Of a stretch of 64,000 bases of DNA, positions 20,902 through 28,819 are shown one piece after another; the stretch's first letter is position 1; the number at the start of each line of letters is the position of its first letter. Source of the DNA: Yoonia vestfoldensis SKA53 (GTDB taxonomy: Bacteria; Pseudomonadota; Alphaproteobacteria; Rhodobacterales; Rhodobacteraceae); assembly GCF_000152785.1 (NCBI RefSeq), contig NZ_CH672414.1, positions 1,195,202-1,259,201 on the forward strand, in the 5' to 3' direction. A program made the position numbers and the translations under genes. A model generated the notes under the pieces. It made no database searches, had not been told where the DNA came from, and saw only the letters and a program-made list of their open reading frames with translations.

Positions 20902-21471
20902 TTATGCGCTGGCGGCCAGTGTCTTGGCCTGCGCGACCCAGCCATCACGGCTGGCACGGCCTTTGAACCCCTGCAGATTGGCGTCCATCCACGCCAATTC
21001 CTCTGGTCCCCAAGACGCGATCTGGTCGAAATGAAAAATCCCCATGCCATGCAGGGTCTGTTCCAGCTTTGGGCCAACGCCACTCAGCTGGCGCAGGTCG
21101 TCAGGCTGGCCGCCACGCGCTGCAGACAGCATTACGGGCTTTGTACCAGCACCGGATGTCGCGGCAGATGCGGCGGGTGCGGCAGGCGCGGGTGCAGCTG
21201 CTGGTGCAGGTGCAGCTGCTGGTGCAGGTGCAGCTGCTGGTGCAGGTGCTGCTGCCGGTGCAGCCGCCTCGGGGGCCGCAACGCCATCATTGCGCGCCGG
21301 ACGCCAGCCCAATGCAAGCGCCAGACCCGCGACACCGGCCACGATGATGGCCACGAAAACCGCGCCAACCAGGCCAAGGTCATAAAGCACATAGGCCACA
21401 CCAAGTGCGACAACAAAGACAAGGCCCGCAATCGCGGCAATCCCCATCCAGATCGGTGCTGTGTTGTTCAT
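20902..21471 (-). CDS. membrane protein with Ala/Pro linker and C-terminal helix-hairpin-helix domain
   Basis: A 189-residue protein with three parts. Two N-terminal membrane helices (IWMGIAAIAGLVFVVALGVA; GAVFVAIIVAGVAGLALALG) are followed by an (AAPAPAAAP)n linker encoded by an 18-bp tandem repeat, and then by a compact domain (DLRQLSGVGPKLEQTLHGMG, then FDQIASWGPEELAWMDANL). The last is a helix-hairpin-helix of the type also found with NuoE and ribosomal-protein-like domains. The start at 21471 has GAGGAG upstream. It follows nuoE after a 171-bp spacer and precedes the DUF5337 gene. Membrane tether plus long linker suggests it reaches out to the peripheral arm; this is inference. Confidence 0.78.
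   Translation of the reverse strand: MNNTAPIWMGIAAIAGLVFVVALGVAYVLYDLGLVGAVFVAIIVAGVAGLALALGWRPARNDGVAAPEAAAPAAAPAPAAAPAPAAAPAPAAAPAPAAPAASAATSGAGTKPVMLSAARGGQPDDLRQLSGVGPKLEQTLHGMGIFHFDQIASWGPEELAWMDANLQGFKGRASRDGWVAQAKTLAASA
21191..21262. repeat. 18-bp tandem repeat encoding Ala/Pro linker
   Basis: The unit GGTGCAGCTGCTGGTGCA occurs three times exactly and a fourth time with three changes (21245-21262). It encodes the Ala/Pro repeat of the HHH protein in the opposite strand. In-frame unit length means copy-number change would only lengthen or shorten the linker. Confidence 0.85.
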
Positions 21472-21509
21472 CTTTTCAATTCTCCTCTCAGGGGGTTGCC
21501 CGTGCAATC

Positions 21510-21538
21510 AATTCATCGCGGAACCGGTTCTGCGTCAA
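21510..21538 (-). promoter_or_regulatory. candidate internal promoter before the HHH gene
   Basis: TTGACG, a 17-bp spacer that contains the palindrome GAACCGGTTC, and TGAATT. It lies in the only long gap (171 bp) of this operon section, about 40 nt before the start codon. The -10 element is weak. Confidence 0.35.
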
Positions 21539-21642
21539 AGGATCACAGCACAACCCGCACTGCAACTTTTACCTGAAATGGTGGCATTGCGTAAATATTT
21601 TGCAAGATCCCGTATCACCGCCCCAATCGGCCCGCAAAGCGC

Positions 21643-22572
21643 CTAAGTCTTGGGCTGTTTCGGCGCAGGTTTGGCGCGCGGTTTCTTGGTAACGGCCTTT
21701 TCGGCGGCTCCGGCCTGTTCGGGGTTGGATTTCGACACCGGCTTGGCCTTGGAAGATGCTTGCGCTTCTTGCTGGGTAACGCCGCTGTCATCGGCTGGCA
21801 CATCGGCAGATGGTTTGGGGTCTTTGCGCGGCTTTCTGGCGACGGGCGCTTTGGGTTTTGGCGCATCGGTGATCCAAGGGGTCAGCAAAGGCACCTCTGT
21901 CCCGTCAATCCGCTTGACCGTGTCGCCAATGTCAACAGCGGCTTGCGCGCTGGCATTGTATTGCGCCTTGCCGGATGTGAAATCCTTGAGCGTGGTCAGC
22001 CCGCCCTTCGGCTCGGCGGCGAAACGGCCGTTCTGGGGGCCAGGTGTCGGCACACGACCAGCGGCCAGTTCGTCGATGATCTCGGTCAGCCGTGCGGCGG
22101 TCAGGTCTTCGTAATAATCCTTGCCGATCTGGGCCATCGGCGCATTGGCGCAAGAACCGAGGCATTCGACCTCTTCCCACGAAAACTTGCCGTCAGCGGA
22201 CAGGCTATGCGCCTTGGGGGCGATCTTGTCCTTGCACACGCCAATCAGATCCTCGGCACCGCAGATCATGCAAGACAGCGTCCCGCAGACCTGAATATGC
22301 GCAACAGACCCAACCGGCTGCAACTGGAACATGAAATAGAATGACGCGACTTCGAGCGCGCGCATATAGGCCATGTCGAGCATCTTTGCGACATATTCGA
22401 TGGCGGGCCGTGTCAGCCAGCCTTCTTGTTCCTGCGCACGCCACAGGATCGGAATGATCGCCGAGGCCTGGCGGCCTTCGGGGAATTTTTTCATCTGCGC
22501 CTCGGCCCAGGCCAGATTGGCATCGGTAAAGGCAAAGGTCGCGGGCTGGTCGTGGTAAAGGCGGCGTAGCAT
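21643..22572 (-). CDS. nuoE: NADH-quinone oxidoreductase subunit E with long C-terminal extension
   Basis: [2Fe-2S] (N1a) subunit. The first ~160 residues are the thioredoxin-like NuoE domain: [20 protein letters not shown], cluster ligands in [11 protein letters not shown] and [11 protein letters not shown] further ~150 residues follow, first a conserved-looking stretch ([20 protein letters not shown], then [12 protein letters not shown]), then a Lys/Pro/Ala-rich tail, so the protein (309 residues) is about twice the length of E. coli NuoE. ATG at 22572 overlaps the 40-aa ORF stop by one base; the frame continues upstream but that part overlaps other genes and is rejected. Confidence 0.95.
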   Translation of the reverse strand: MLRRLYHDQPATFAFTDANLAWAEAQMKKFPEGRQASAIIPILWRAQEQEGWLTRPAIEYVAKMLDMAYMRALEVASFYFMFQLQPVGSVAHIQVCGTLSCMICGAEDLIGVCKDKIAPKAHSLSADGKFSWEEVECLGSCANAPMAQIGKDYYEDLTAARLTEIIDELAAGRVPTPGPQNGRFAAEPKGGLTTLKDFTSGKAQYNASAQAAVDIGDTVKRIDGTEVPLLTPWITDAPKPKAPVARKPRKDPKPSADVPADDSGVTQQEAQASSKAKPVSKSNPEQAGAAEKAVTKKPRAKPAPKQPKT

Positions 22573-22694
22573 CAATTCATCCCGGTCATCATGACAGCGC
22601 CAGTGATCGGCGCAAACAAAGCGGCGGAAACGCTCCCGCCAAGGTTCGTCCCACCCATTAGCACAAGCACGCTTGCGGGCAAGCCGATTGACAT
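22572..22694 (-). CDS. candidate 40-aa hydrophobic small protein
   Basis: An ATG-to-TGA frame that joins its neighbours base to base: its ATG shares a base with the lipoprotein stop (TGATG) and its TGA shares a base with the nuoE ATG (TGATG). The peptide begins [20 protein letters not shown] and continues as a hydrophobic, Gly/Ala-rich chain with one possible membrane segment. Codon third positions are less GC-rich than in the neighbours, so it may instead be untranslated spacer. Nothing about function can be said. Confidence 0.4.
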   Translation of the reverse strand: MSIGLPASVLVLMGGTNLGGSVSAALFAPITGAVMMTGMN

Positions 22695-23023
22695 CACAGG
22701 CAGGCCCCTGTGGTGATACGGAACGACCGGCCATCTGACCCGATCTCGCCCCGGCCTTCGGCGCGCAATTCGGTCATGATGCGGGCCATGTCCTGCTGGG
22801 ACAGGGTCGCGCTGGCCAGCACGGTCTGCGTATTTGCGCTGGTCAGCTCGCACCCATTGGCGGTGACAGCAGCGATAAAGCGGTCCTTGGACGATCCGGG
22901 ATTGACCGGGGTCGGCAGTGTTTGCGGCGCAACCCTCGCACTCGGGTATGGCGCGGGCATCACCATCGGATAGGCGCAGGCCGACAGGGCGATAAAGGCG
23001 ATGAAAGGCAGCTGGCGGATCAT
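22694..23023 (-). CDS. small lipoprotein in nuo operon
   Basis: A 109-residue protein with signal peptide [18 protein letters not shown] (lipobox LSAC), a Pro-rich linker, and a C-terminal domain ([20 protein letters not shown], then [20 protein letters not shown]) ending in TTGACL with a second cysteine that may pair with the earlier one. The start ATG at 23023 is preferred to an in-frame TTG at 23038. It is similar in style to the other nuo-operon lipoproteins, but I see no clear homology to them. Function unknown. Confidence 0.7.
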   Translation of the reverse strand: MIRQLPFIAFIALSACAYPMVMPAPYPSARVAPQTLPTPVNPGSSKDRFIAAVTANGCELTSANTQTVLASATLSQQDMARIMTELRAEGRGEIGSDGRSFRITTGACL

Positions 23024-23067
23024 GGTGTCATCTTTCAATTAACGGGTCGCGGCGGGCCATGCCTGCA

Positions 23068-23265
23068 TCATTCGGCAAGGACCACGCCATCACGACCGGC
23101 CACTTCGGTCAGCCCATAACTCAGCACGGCCACGGATAAAGCAATCCCCGCCACGCCGCCAAAAATGATACCGGCAACAGGCCGCCGAAACCAGCGCGAC
23201 ACGGCCGCCGACAGGAAAAACCCGACAGCCACCGCCGCGCCAAGCACGACCTGTTCCATCGTCAT
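23068..23265 (-). CDS. 65-aa membrane protein coupled to nuoD
   Basis: Starts with ATGA overlap on the nuoD stop. The peptide has two membrane segments ([18 protein letters not shown] and [20 protein letters not shown]) joined by a basic turn (RWFRRP), consistent with both ends outside the cytoplasm or both inside. It is too short for named families. The perfect coupling to nuoD and position among other small proteins make translation likely. Confidence 0.7.
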   Translation of the reverse strand: MTMEQVVLGAAVAVGFFLSAAVSRWFRRPVAGIIFGGVAGIALSVAVLSYGLTEVAGRDGVVLAE

Positions 23266-24500
23266 CTGTCGATTTCCCCGAACACCACGTCCAGCGTGCC
23301 GATGATCGCCGCCACATCGGCCAATTGATGGCCAGTGGCGATATGATCCATCGCCTGAAGATGCAGAAAGCCCGGCGCACGCAGTTTGGCGCGATACGGC
23401 TTGTTGGTGCCATCGGCCACCAGATAAACGCCGAATTCGCCCTTGGGGGCCTCGACCGCGGCGTAAACTTCGCCCGCGGGGACGTGAAAGCCTTCGGTGT
23501 ACAGCTTGAAATGATGGATCAAGGCTTCCATGGATGTTTTCATCTCGCCACGGCTGGGCGGGGTCATCTTGCCACGCGCCATCACATCGCCCTTTTCCAC
23601 CCGCAGCTTGGCGCAGGCCTGACGGATGATATGGGTGGATTGGCGCATTTCCTCCATCCGGCACAGGAACCGGTCGTAACAATCACCGTTCTTGCCGACC
23701 GGCACCTGAAATTCGAATTCATCGTAACATTCATAGGGCTGCGCACGGCGCAGATCCCATGCCAGCCCCGACCCGCGCACCATGACGCCGGAAAAGCCCC
23801 AATCATGGATATCCTGTTCTGTCACCACGCCGATATCGCAATTGCGCTGTTTGAAGATGCGGTTCTCGGTCAGCAGGCTGTCGATATCATCCAGCACCTT
23901 GGGGAAAGTCACGGCCCAAGCGTCGATATCCTCGATCAAGGCATCGGGCAGGTCCTGATGCACACCGCCGGGGCGGAAATAGGCAGCATGCAACCGCGCC
24001 CCGCAGGCGCGTTCGTAAAACACCATCAGCTTTTCGCGTTCCTCGAACCCCCACAGCGGCGGGGTCAGCGCACCCACGTCCATCGCCTGCGTGGTGACAT
24101 TCATCAAATGGTTCAGAATACGGCCAATTTCGGAATACAGCACGCGGATCAGGCTGGCGCGGCGCGGCACCACAGTGCCGGTCAGCTTTTCAATCGCCAG
24201 ACACCAGGCATGTTCCTGATTCATCGGCGACACATAATCCAGCCGGTCGAAATAAGGCAGGTTTTGCAGATAGGTCCGGCTTTCCATCAGCTTTTCGGTG
24301 CCACGGTGCAAAAGGCCGATATGCGGATCGCAACGTTCGACAATCTCGCCATCAAGCTCCAGCACCAGCCGCAACACGCCGTGCGCCGCAGGGTGCTGGG
24401 GGCCAAAGTTGATGTTGAAATTGCGGATCTTCTGTTCGCCGGTCAGCGCGTCGACTGACCCGTCGTCATAGGTGTTCACGCGGATATCGCCGTCCATCAT
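23262..24500 (-). CDS. nuoD: NADH-quinone oxidoreductase subunit D
   Basis: Quinone-site subunit related to hydrogenase large subunits, 412 residues. Signatures: [37 protein letters not shown], and the C-terminal GEIDR ending typical of the family. ATG at 24500 is preceded by AAGGA and overlaps the sulfotransferase stop (ATGA); an in-frame GTG-type start six codons upstream is less likely. Confidence 0.98.
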   Translation of the reverse strand: MMDGDIRVNTYDDGSVDALTGEQKIRNFNINFGPQHPAAHGVLRLVLELDGEIVERCDPHIGLLHRGTEKLMESRTYLQNLPYFDRLDYVSPMNQEHAWCLAIEKLTGTVVPRRASLIRVLYSEIGRILNHLMNVTTQAMDVGALTPPLWGFEEREKLMVFYERACGARLHAAYFRPGGVHQDLPDALIEDIDAWAVTFPKVLDDIDSLLTENRIFKQRNCDIGVVTEQDIHDWGFSGVMVRGSGLAWDLRRAQPYECYDEFEFQVPVGKNGDCYDRFLCRMEEMRQSTHIIRQACAKLRVEKGDVMARGKMTPPSRGEMKTSMEALIHHFKLYTEGFHVPAGEVYAAVEAPKGEFGVYLVADGTNKPYRAKLRAPGFLHLQAMDHIATGHQLADVAAIIGTLDVVFGEIDR

Positions 24501-25393
24501 GCTGTCATCCTTACACAATTGTTCTGCCAGTTCGCTGGCAAGGGGCCGACGTTACGCGCGACCCAGTCATATTGTTCAAATAGTAGCTTTTGCGCAGGTG
24601 TGCGCAGCTTTTCAAGCATCGCCACCGGCCGGCCATCATGCACCGCCTGTGCGGGGACATCGACAGGCCCGATCCCCAGAAAGGCACAGACCCGCGCCAG
24701 ACCGTCCGCCGTCAGCAGCGTTTCGGCAAAAGCCACCAGCAGCCGGTCGGCAGGCACCACGCGGCGCAGCTTGCTGATCACGCCAGCATAATCACCGCGC
24801 GCGAGGATATGCGTCTCTTGCCCACGGTTCAACATCCGGTACAGGATATTATTTGCCTTTTTTTCGTAAATTTCGTGGCTTTGCCGCTGGCGATGCGCCT
24901 GCATCCGGATATGTGACCACAGCCGGTCTAACGGATCGCGGATCAGATAGATCACCTTGGTCAGGGGCGCTGCCGCAACCATCCGGTCCAGCAGCGCGTC
25001 AGACAAGGTGGCGTAATTGGGGGTCATATCGGCATAGATCCGCGCCACACCCCGCCCCTGTGTCAGCCATGCCAGATAGGCCGTATCATCATTGCGGTCA
25101 CCGGCGACAACATCCATCAACGCCGCCATATCCCCGATCCGCCGGTCAAGGTTGCGGATCTGCCAGCCGCGATCTGCGGCTTCGGCCAGTACTTTGGCGG
25201 CGCGCAATTCGTTCAGCCGCAAATCGAAAGCGGCCAGTTGCTTGTCACGCTCGGGGGTGGTGAATGTGTCCCAATAATGCGCCTCTTTCACTGCGGGCAG
25301 CGCGCAATCGGGATGATCGTGCAGCAAACGGTAAAACCACGACGTCCCCGCCTTGGTCGCACCGACGCAGTAAAGAACGGCAGGCTCGGTCAC
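24497..25393 (-). CDS. sulfotransferase family protein inserted between nuoC and nuoD
   Basis: A 298-residue cytosolic PAPS-dependent sulfotransferase. The 5'-phosphosulfate loop is [15 protein letters not shown] at 10-24 and the 3'-phosphate motif is [19 protein letters not shown] near 146-164. [18 protein letters not shown] stretch between them is typical of bacterial (Sulfotransfer_3-like) members. The acceptor is unknown; bacterial relatives act on glycans, lipids or proteins. The start overlaps the nuoC stop and the stop overlaps the nuoD start, each by four bases, so it is cotranslated with two essential complex I subunits. G+C and codon use look like the neighbours. This placement is not part of the standard nuo order. 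Confidence 0.9.
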   Translation of the reverse strand: MTEPAVLYCVGATKAGTSWFYRLLHDHPDCALPAVKEAHYWDTFTTPERDKQLAAFDLRLNELRAAKVLAEAADRGWQIRNLDRRIGDMAALMDVVAGDRNDDTAYLAWLTQGRGVARIYADMTPNYATLSDALLDRMVAAAPLTKVIYLIRDPLDRLWSHIRMQAHRQRQSHEIYEKKANNILYRMLNRGQETHILARGDYAGVISKLRRVVPADRLLVAFAETLLTADGLARVCAFLGIGPVDVPAQAVHDGRPVAMLEKLRTPAQKLLFEQYDWVARNVGPLPANWQNNCVRMTA

Positions 25394-26001
25394 TTGCCTT
25401 CGGCCTTTGCCTTGTCATCGCCGGGCAGGACGTATTTGGCCCCTTCCCATGGCGACATGAAATCGAACTGGCGGTATTCCTGCACAAGGCTGACCGGTTC
25501 ATAGACGACGCGTTTCTGCACCTCGTCATAGCGAACCTCAGTATAGCCGGTGGTCGGGAAATCCTTGCGCAACGGATGCCCGCGAAAGCCGTAATCGGTC
25601 AGGATGCGGCGCAGGTCGGGATGGCCGGTAAACAAGATGCCGAACATGTCGAAGACTTCACGCTCGAACCAATTGGCCGACGGATGCACCCCGATGATGG
25701 ATGGCATCATATCGTCGTCACGGATCTGGACCCGCACACGGATACGCTGGTTCTGATACATGCTCAGGAAATGATAGATCATGTCGAACCGCTTGGCGCG
25801 GCTCGGATAATCCACCGCCGTGATATCCACCAGCGAGGTGAACAGGCAATTCGCATCCGTTTTCAGGAATTCCACGAAACTGACCAATGACGACGGTGCG
25901 ACCGTCACGGTCAATTCGCCATGGGTGACATCCCAGGACTGAACGCAATCAATACGCTTGAGGTCCAGATGCGCGCCCAATTCTTGCAAGGCTTCGGTCA
26001 T
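25390..26001 (-). CDS. nuoC: NADH-quinone oxidoreductase subunit C
   Basis: Peripheral-arm subunit (30-kDa type), 203 residues, not fused to NuoD. The signature [20 protein letters not shown] followed by [20 protein letters not shown] is present. AAAGGAA lies upstream of the ATG. It lies 11 bp after nuoB. Confidence 0.97.
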   Translation of the reverse strand: MTEALQELGAHLDLKRIDCVQSWDVTHGELTVTVAPSSLVSFVEFLKTDANCLFTSLVDITAVDYPSRAKRFDMIYHFLSMYQNQRIRVRVQIRDDDMMPSIIGVHPSANWFEREVFDMFGILFTGHPDLRRILTDYGFRGHPLRKDFPTTGYTEVRYDEVQKRVVYEPVSLVQEYRQFDFMSPWEGAKYVLPGDDKAKAEGK

Positions 26002-26012
26002 GTGTCGTTCCT

Positions 26013-26543
26013 TTAGCGCGTGATGGTGCCGGTGCGGCGCATTTTACGCTGCAATTGCAGGATGCCGTACAGCAGCGCCTCTGCCGTGGGCGGACAGCCA
26101 GGGACATAGATATCCACCGGCACGATCCGGTCACAGCCGCGCACCACCGAATAGCTGTAATGGTAATAACCGCCGCCATTGGCACAGGACCCCATCGAGA
26201 TCACATAACGCGGCTCTGGCATCTGGTCGTAAACCTTGCGCAAAGCGGGGGCCATTTTATTGGTCAACGTGCCAGCGACGATCATCAGATCCGACTGGCG
26301 CGGGGAGGCGCGCGGGGCCGTCCCGAACCGTTCCAGATCATAGCGCGGCATCGAGGTATGCATCATTTCCACCGCACAACAGGCCAGACCAAAGGTCATC
26401 CAGTGCAGGCTGCCGGTGCGCGCCCAGTTGATCACGTCTGCGGTCGAGGTGACAAGAAACCCCTTGTCCTGCAGTTCCGCGTTCAGCAATTGCGCGCCAT
26501 GTTCCTTGTCGGCGCCTACGGCCGTTCCGGTCATCACTCCCAT
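26013..26543 (-). CDS. nuoB: NADH-quinone oxidoreductase subunit B
   Basis: Subunit carrying cluster N2, 176 residues. Ligands are in [11 protein letters not shown] (tandem cysteines), [20 protein letters not shown] and [35 protein letters not shown] is also diagnostic. ATG at 26543 has AAAGGGGC upstream and gives the MGVMTGT start usual in the family; an ATG at 26534 inside the nuoA stop is an alternative. Confidence 0.97.
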   Translation of the reverse strand: MGVMTGTAVGADKEHGAQLLNAELQDKGFLVTSTADVINWARTGSLHWMTFGLACCAVEMMHTSMPRYDLERFGTAPRASPRQSDLMIVAGTLTNKMAPALRKVYDQMPEPRYVISMGSCANGGGYYHYSYSVVRGCDRIVPVDIYVPGCPPTAEALLYGILQLQRKMRRTGTITR

Positions 26544-26899
26544 TCGAGCGCCCCTTTCTTCCATTCATAGGCAAAGCCGATCGTCAGCACGCCCAGAAAA
26601 ATCATCATCGACCAAAACGCTGTCATGCTGATGTCACCAAAAGCCACGGCCCAAGGAAACAGGAACGCGACTTCAAGATCGAAGATGATGAACAGGATCG
26701 ACACCAGATAGAACCGGACATCGAATTTCATCCGCGCATCGTCAAAGGCGTTGAACCCACATTCATAGGCCGACACTTTTTCAGGGTCGGGGTTGCGCAC
26801 AGCAATCACAGCTGCCGCAATGATCAAGAGCAGGCCCAGCGCGATGGCAAGGCCCAGAAAAATCATGATCGGCAAATAGTTGGACACGATATCAGGCAA
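26534..26899 (-). CDS. nuoA: NADH-quinone oxidoreductase subunit A
   Basis: First gene of the operon: three-helix membrane subunit of 121 residues with the conserved [20 protein letters not shown] loop and [12 protein letters not shown]. The start is a TTG at 26899, strongly supported by AAAGGAA eight bases upstream and by absence of an in-frame ATG nearby; an in-frame GTG at 26887 is possible but has no such site. A TTG start for the first subunit may limit expression. Confidence 0.95.
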   Translation of the reverse strand: MPDIVSNYLPIMIFLGLAIALGLLLIIAAAVIAVRNPDPEKVSAYECGFNAFDDARMKFDVRFYLVSILFIIFDLEVAFLFPWAVAFGDISMTAFWSMMIFLGVLTIGFAYEWKKGALEWE

Positions 26900-26955
26900 G
26901 ATGCGTTCCTTTCAAAAAAGCGCGCAGTCCGGCGCGCCCTTTAATGGCTTGCCCC

Positions 26956-26984
26956 CACATACCGCCGCACCCTGCAAGGGTCAA
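26956..26984 (-). promoter_or_regulatory. nuo operon promoter
   Basis: TTGACC, 17 bp, TATGTG on the minus strand. The predicted transcript would start about 50 nt before nuoA. It is the best promoter match upstream of the operon and fits sigma-70 spacing. Confidence 0.65.
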
Positions 26985-26990
26985 CCGAAT

Positions 26991-27016
26991 GCGGTGTCGC
27001 AGCGGCGCGACACCGC
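26991..27016. promoter_or_regulatory. perfect 10-bp palindrome upstream of the nuo promoter
   Basis: GCGGTGTCGC-AGCGGC-GCGACACCGC, arms perfect, ends 7 bp before the -35 box. It may be an activator/repressor site for the nuo operon or a Rho-independent-looking hairpin without T-run ending the leucine operon transcript, which stops 70 bp upstream. Confidence 0.5.
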
Positions 27017-27084
27017 CTCTTTGCGCTGCTCTGGCACAGCTGCAAATGGGTCGCATTTTATGCATCGCGGGTGACGTTGCGGCC

Positions 27085-27864
27085 TCAGGCAGATCCGGGC
27101 CAATTTGGTACCCGTTTGCCGAAAAAAGCGGCAATGCCTTCGGCCGCCTCGGCCCCATCCCAGCAGGCGAGCAGCGCATCGACAGAGCGCGCGATAATGG
27201 CCTCGTCAATCACCGGACCCAGCGACCGGGCATAGGCTTTGGCCGCCGCCACCGCCTCTGGCCCGCAGGACAGATAGGGCGCAACCTCGGCGGCGATAGC
27301 GTCATCGAGCGCGTCAGCAGGCACCGCGCGTGCCAGAACATCCAGCGCCACAGCCTCATCCGCGCCGAATACACGCCCAGACATAAAAACACGCCGCGCC
27401 TTGGCCGCGCCGATCCGCGCCAGCACATAGGGGCCAATGGTCGCGGGAATGAGGCCCAGCCGCGTTTCGGTCAGCCCGAACTTGGCCGTCTGCACGCCGA
27501 TGGCCACATCACAAACGCAGGCCAGCCCGACCCCGCCACCAAAGGCATTGCCCTGAATGCGCCCGATCAAAGGCTGCGGCAAGCTGTTCAGCGCCCCCAG
27601 CATCTGTGCCAGCGACGTGGCCGCCGCGCGCCGCGCGGCGCGATCCGCTGCCATCTGGTCACGCATCCAGCCCAGATCGCCACCTGCACAAAACGTAGGC
27701 CCCGCAGCCGCCAGCACGACAACACGGATGCGCCGGTCCGCTGCAATCCGCGCGGCGGCCTGCGTCAGCGCGTCAATCATCGCCTGCGACAGCGCATTGT
27801 GTTTGTCCGCGCGCGCCAGCGTCAGCGTCGCCACCCCGCGCCCGTCCACCACCAGATCAATCAT
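27085..27864 (-). CDS. liuC: enoyl-CoA hydratase family, probable methylglutaconyl-CoA hydratase
   Basis: Crotonase-fold enzyme, 259 residues. Oxyanion-hole segments ADKHNALSQ and GPTFCAGGDLGWM are present, followed by RIQGNAFGGGVGLACVCDVA and a catalytic-glutamate region FGLTETRLGLIPA. In the context of isovaleryl-CoA dehydrogenase, methylcrotonyl-CoA carboxylase and HMG-CoA lyase it should convert 3-methylglutaconyl-CoA to HMG-CoA. It is the last gene of the operon; its ATG overlaps the HMG-CoA lyase stop. Confidence 0.9.
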   Translation of the reverse strand: MIDLVVDGRGVATLTLARADKHNALSQAMIDALTQAAARIAADRRIRVVVLAAAGPTFCAGGDLGWMRDQMAADRAARRAAATSLAQMLGALNSLPQPLIGRIQGNAFGGGVGLACVCDVAIGVQTAKFGLTETRLGLIPATIGPYVLARIGAAKARRVFMSGRVFGADEAVALDVLARAVPADALDDAIAAEVAPYLSCGPEAVAAAKAYARSLGPVIDEAIIARSVDALLACWDGAEAAEGIAAFFGKRVPNWPGSA

Positions 27865-28718
27865 CGCATTCTCCTTGCCAGTGCCGCAGCCTCTGCAATG
27901 ACATCTGTATCAATGCCGGTCTGAAACCCCGCGCCATGCAACAGCGCCAGCACCTTTTCTGTCGCCACATTGCCGGGCGCACCGGGCGCATAGGGACACC
28001 CGCCAAGCCCGCCCACCGCCGAATCAAACGCGCGCAGGCCCTTGCCAAGTGCCGTTTCGATATTGGCCAGCGCCTGCCCGCCCGTGTCATGGAAATGGCC
28101 CGCCAGTTGATCGGCGGGCGCAATCTCAAGCACCGCATCCAGCATCGCCGCGACCGTCTCTGGCGTGGCTTTGCCGATGGTGTCGCCCAGCGACACAGGC
28201 ATCGGGGCCAGCGCGCGTACCATCGCCGCGACCTTGGCCACGGCGTCGGGGGCGACAGGCCCGTCAAAGGGGCAATCCGTTACGCAGGAAATATAGCCGC
28301 GCAAGCCTACCCCCGCCGCCTGCGCCGCTGCGACCACCGGGACAAGCCGCTCGACCGATTCCGCGACCGAGCAATTCAGGTTGCTGCGCGAAAACCCCTC
28401 GGAGGCAGCCACAAAAACGGCGACCTCATAGACCACCCCCGGCACACGCGCGGCGATAAACCCGTCCCAACCGCGCAGATTGGGCACCAGTACCGCGTAA
28501 CGCACCCCCGCCACCGGCGCTATTCCTGCCATGACCTGCGGCGTGTCGGCCATCTGCGGCACCCATTTCGGGCTGACAAAACTGCCGATCTCGATATCGC
28601 GCAGCCCCGACCGGCCCAAAAGGTCAATCAGCGCCACTTTCTCGGCCACCGGAATGATGCGCTTTTCGGTCTGCAACCCGTCACGCGGGCCGACTTCATG
28701 CAGCCTCACAAATGTCAT
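27861..28718 (-). CDS. liuE: hydroxymethylglutaryl-CoA lyase
   Basis: Cleaves HMG-CoA to acetyl-CoA and acetoacetate, the last step of leucine breakdown. It is 285 residues, TIM barrel of the DRE-metallolyase group: VGPRDGLQTEKRIIP, SPKWVPQMAD, GHFHDTGGQALANI and the catalytic-cysteine loop GGLGGCPYAPGAPGNVATE. ATG at 28718 with GGGGG upstream is the start; the frame further upstream runs into the repeat region and is rejected. Also called mvaB. Confidence 0.95.
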   Translation of the reverse strand: MTFVRLHEVGPRDGLQTEKRIIPVAEKVALIDLLGRSGLRDIEIGSFVSPKWVPQMADTPQVMAGIAPVAGVRYAVLVPNLRGWDGFIAARVPGVVYEVAVFVAASEGFSRSNLNCSVAESVERLVPVVAAAQAAGVGLRGYISCVTDCPFDGPVAPDAVAKVAAMVRALAPMPVSLGDTIGKATPETVAAMLDAVLEIAPADQLAGHFHDTGGQALANIETALGKGLRAFDSAVGGLGGCPYAPGAPGNVATEKVLALLHGAGFQTGIDTDVIAEAAALARRMR

Positions 28719-28760
28719 CGCTACCCCCATCGTTCGAGCCCAAATATCCCGGGGGAGCAC

Positions 28761-28815
28761 CGGATCGGGTCCGGGGCCTGCCCCGGATCGGGTCCGGGGC
28801 GGGGGCAGCGCCCCC
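28761..28815. repeat. 17-bp direct repeats with GC hairpins between mccA and HMG-CoA lyase
   Basis: CGGATCGGGTCCGGGGC occurs at 28761-28777 and 28784-28800. Two hairpins overlap it: CCGGGGC-CT-GCCCCGG at 28771-28786 and GGGGGC-AGC-GCCCCC at 28801-28815, the latter 4 nt after the carboxylase stop codon. The unit resembles dispersed intergenic palindromes of alphaproteobacteria and may protect or attenuate the transcript within the operon. Confidence 0.65.
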
Positions 28816-28819
28816 TGCC

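Noticed and set aside
21191-21262. Possible CRISPR or satellite repeat
   Set aside because: Contiguous 18-bp units with no spacers, in frame in a coding sequence.
22572-22734. NuoE with a longer N-terminus beginning at 22734
   Set aside because: The extra residues (Arg/Trp/Cys-rich) overlap the lipoprotein end and the 40-aa frame and do not resemble NuoE; conserved sequence begins at 22572.
24497-25393. Recent horizontal insertion of the sulfotransferase by a mobile element
   Set aside because: No inverted repeats, target duplication or composition change were seen, and overlaps with both neighbours are exact.
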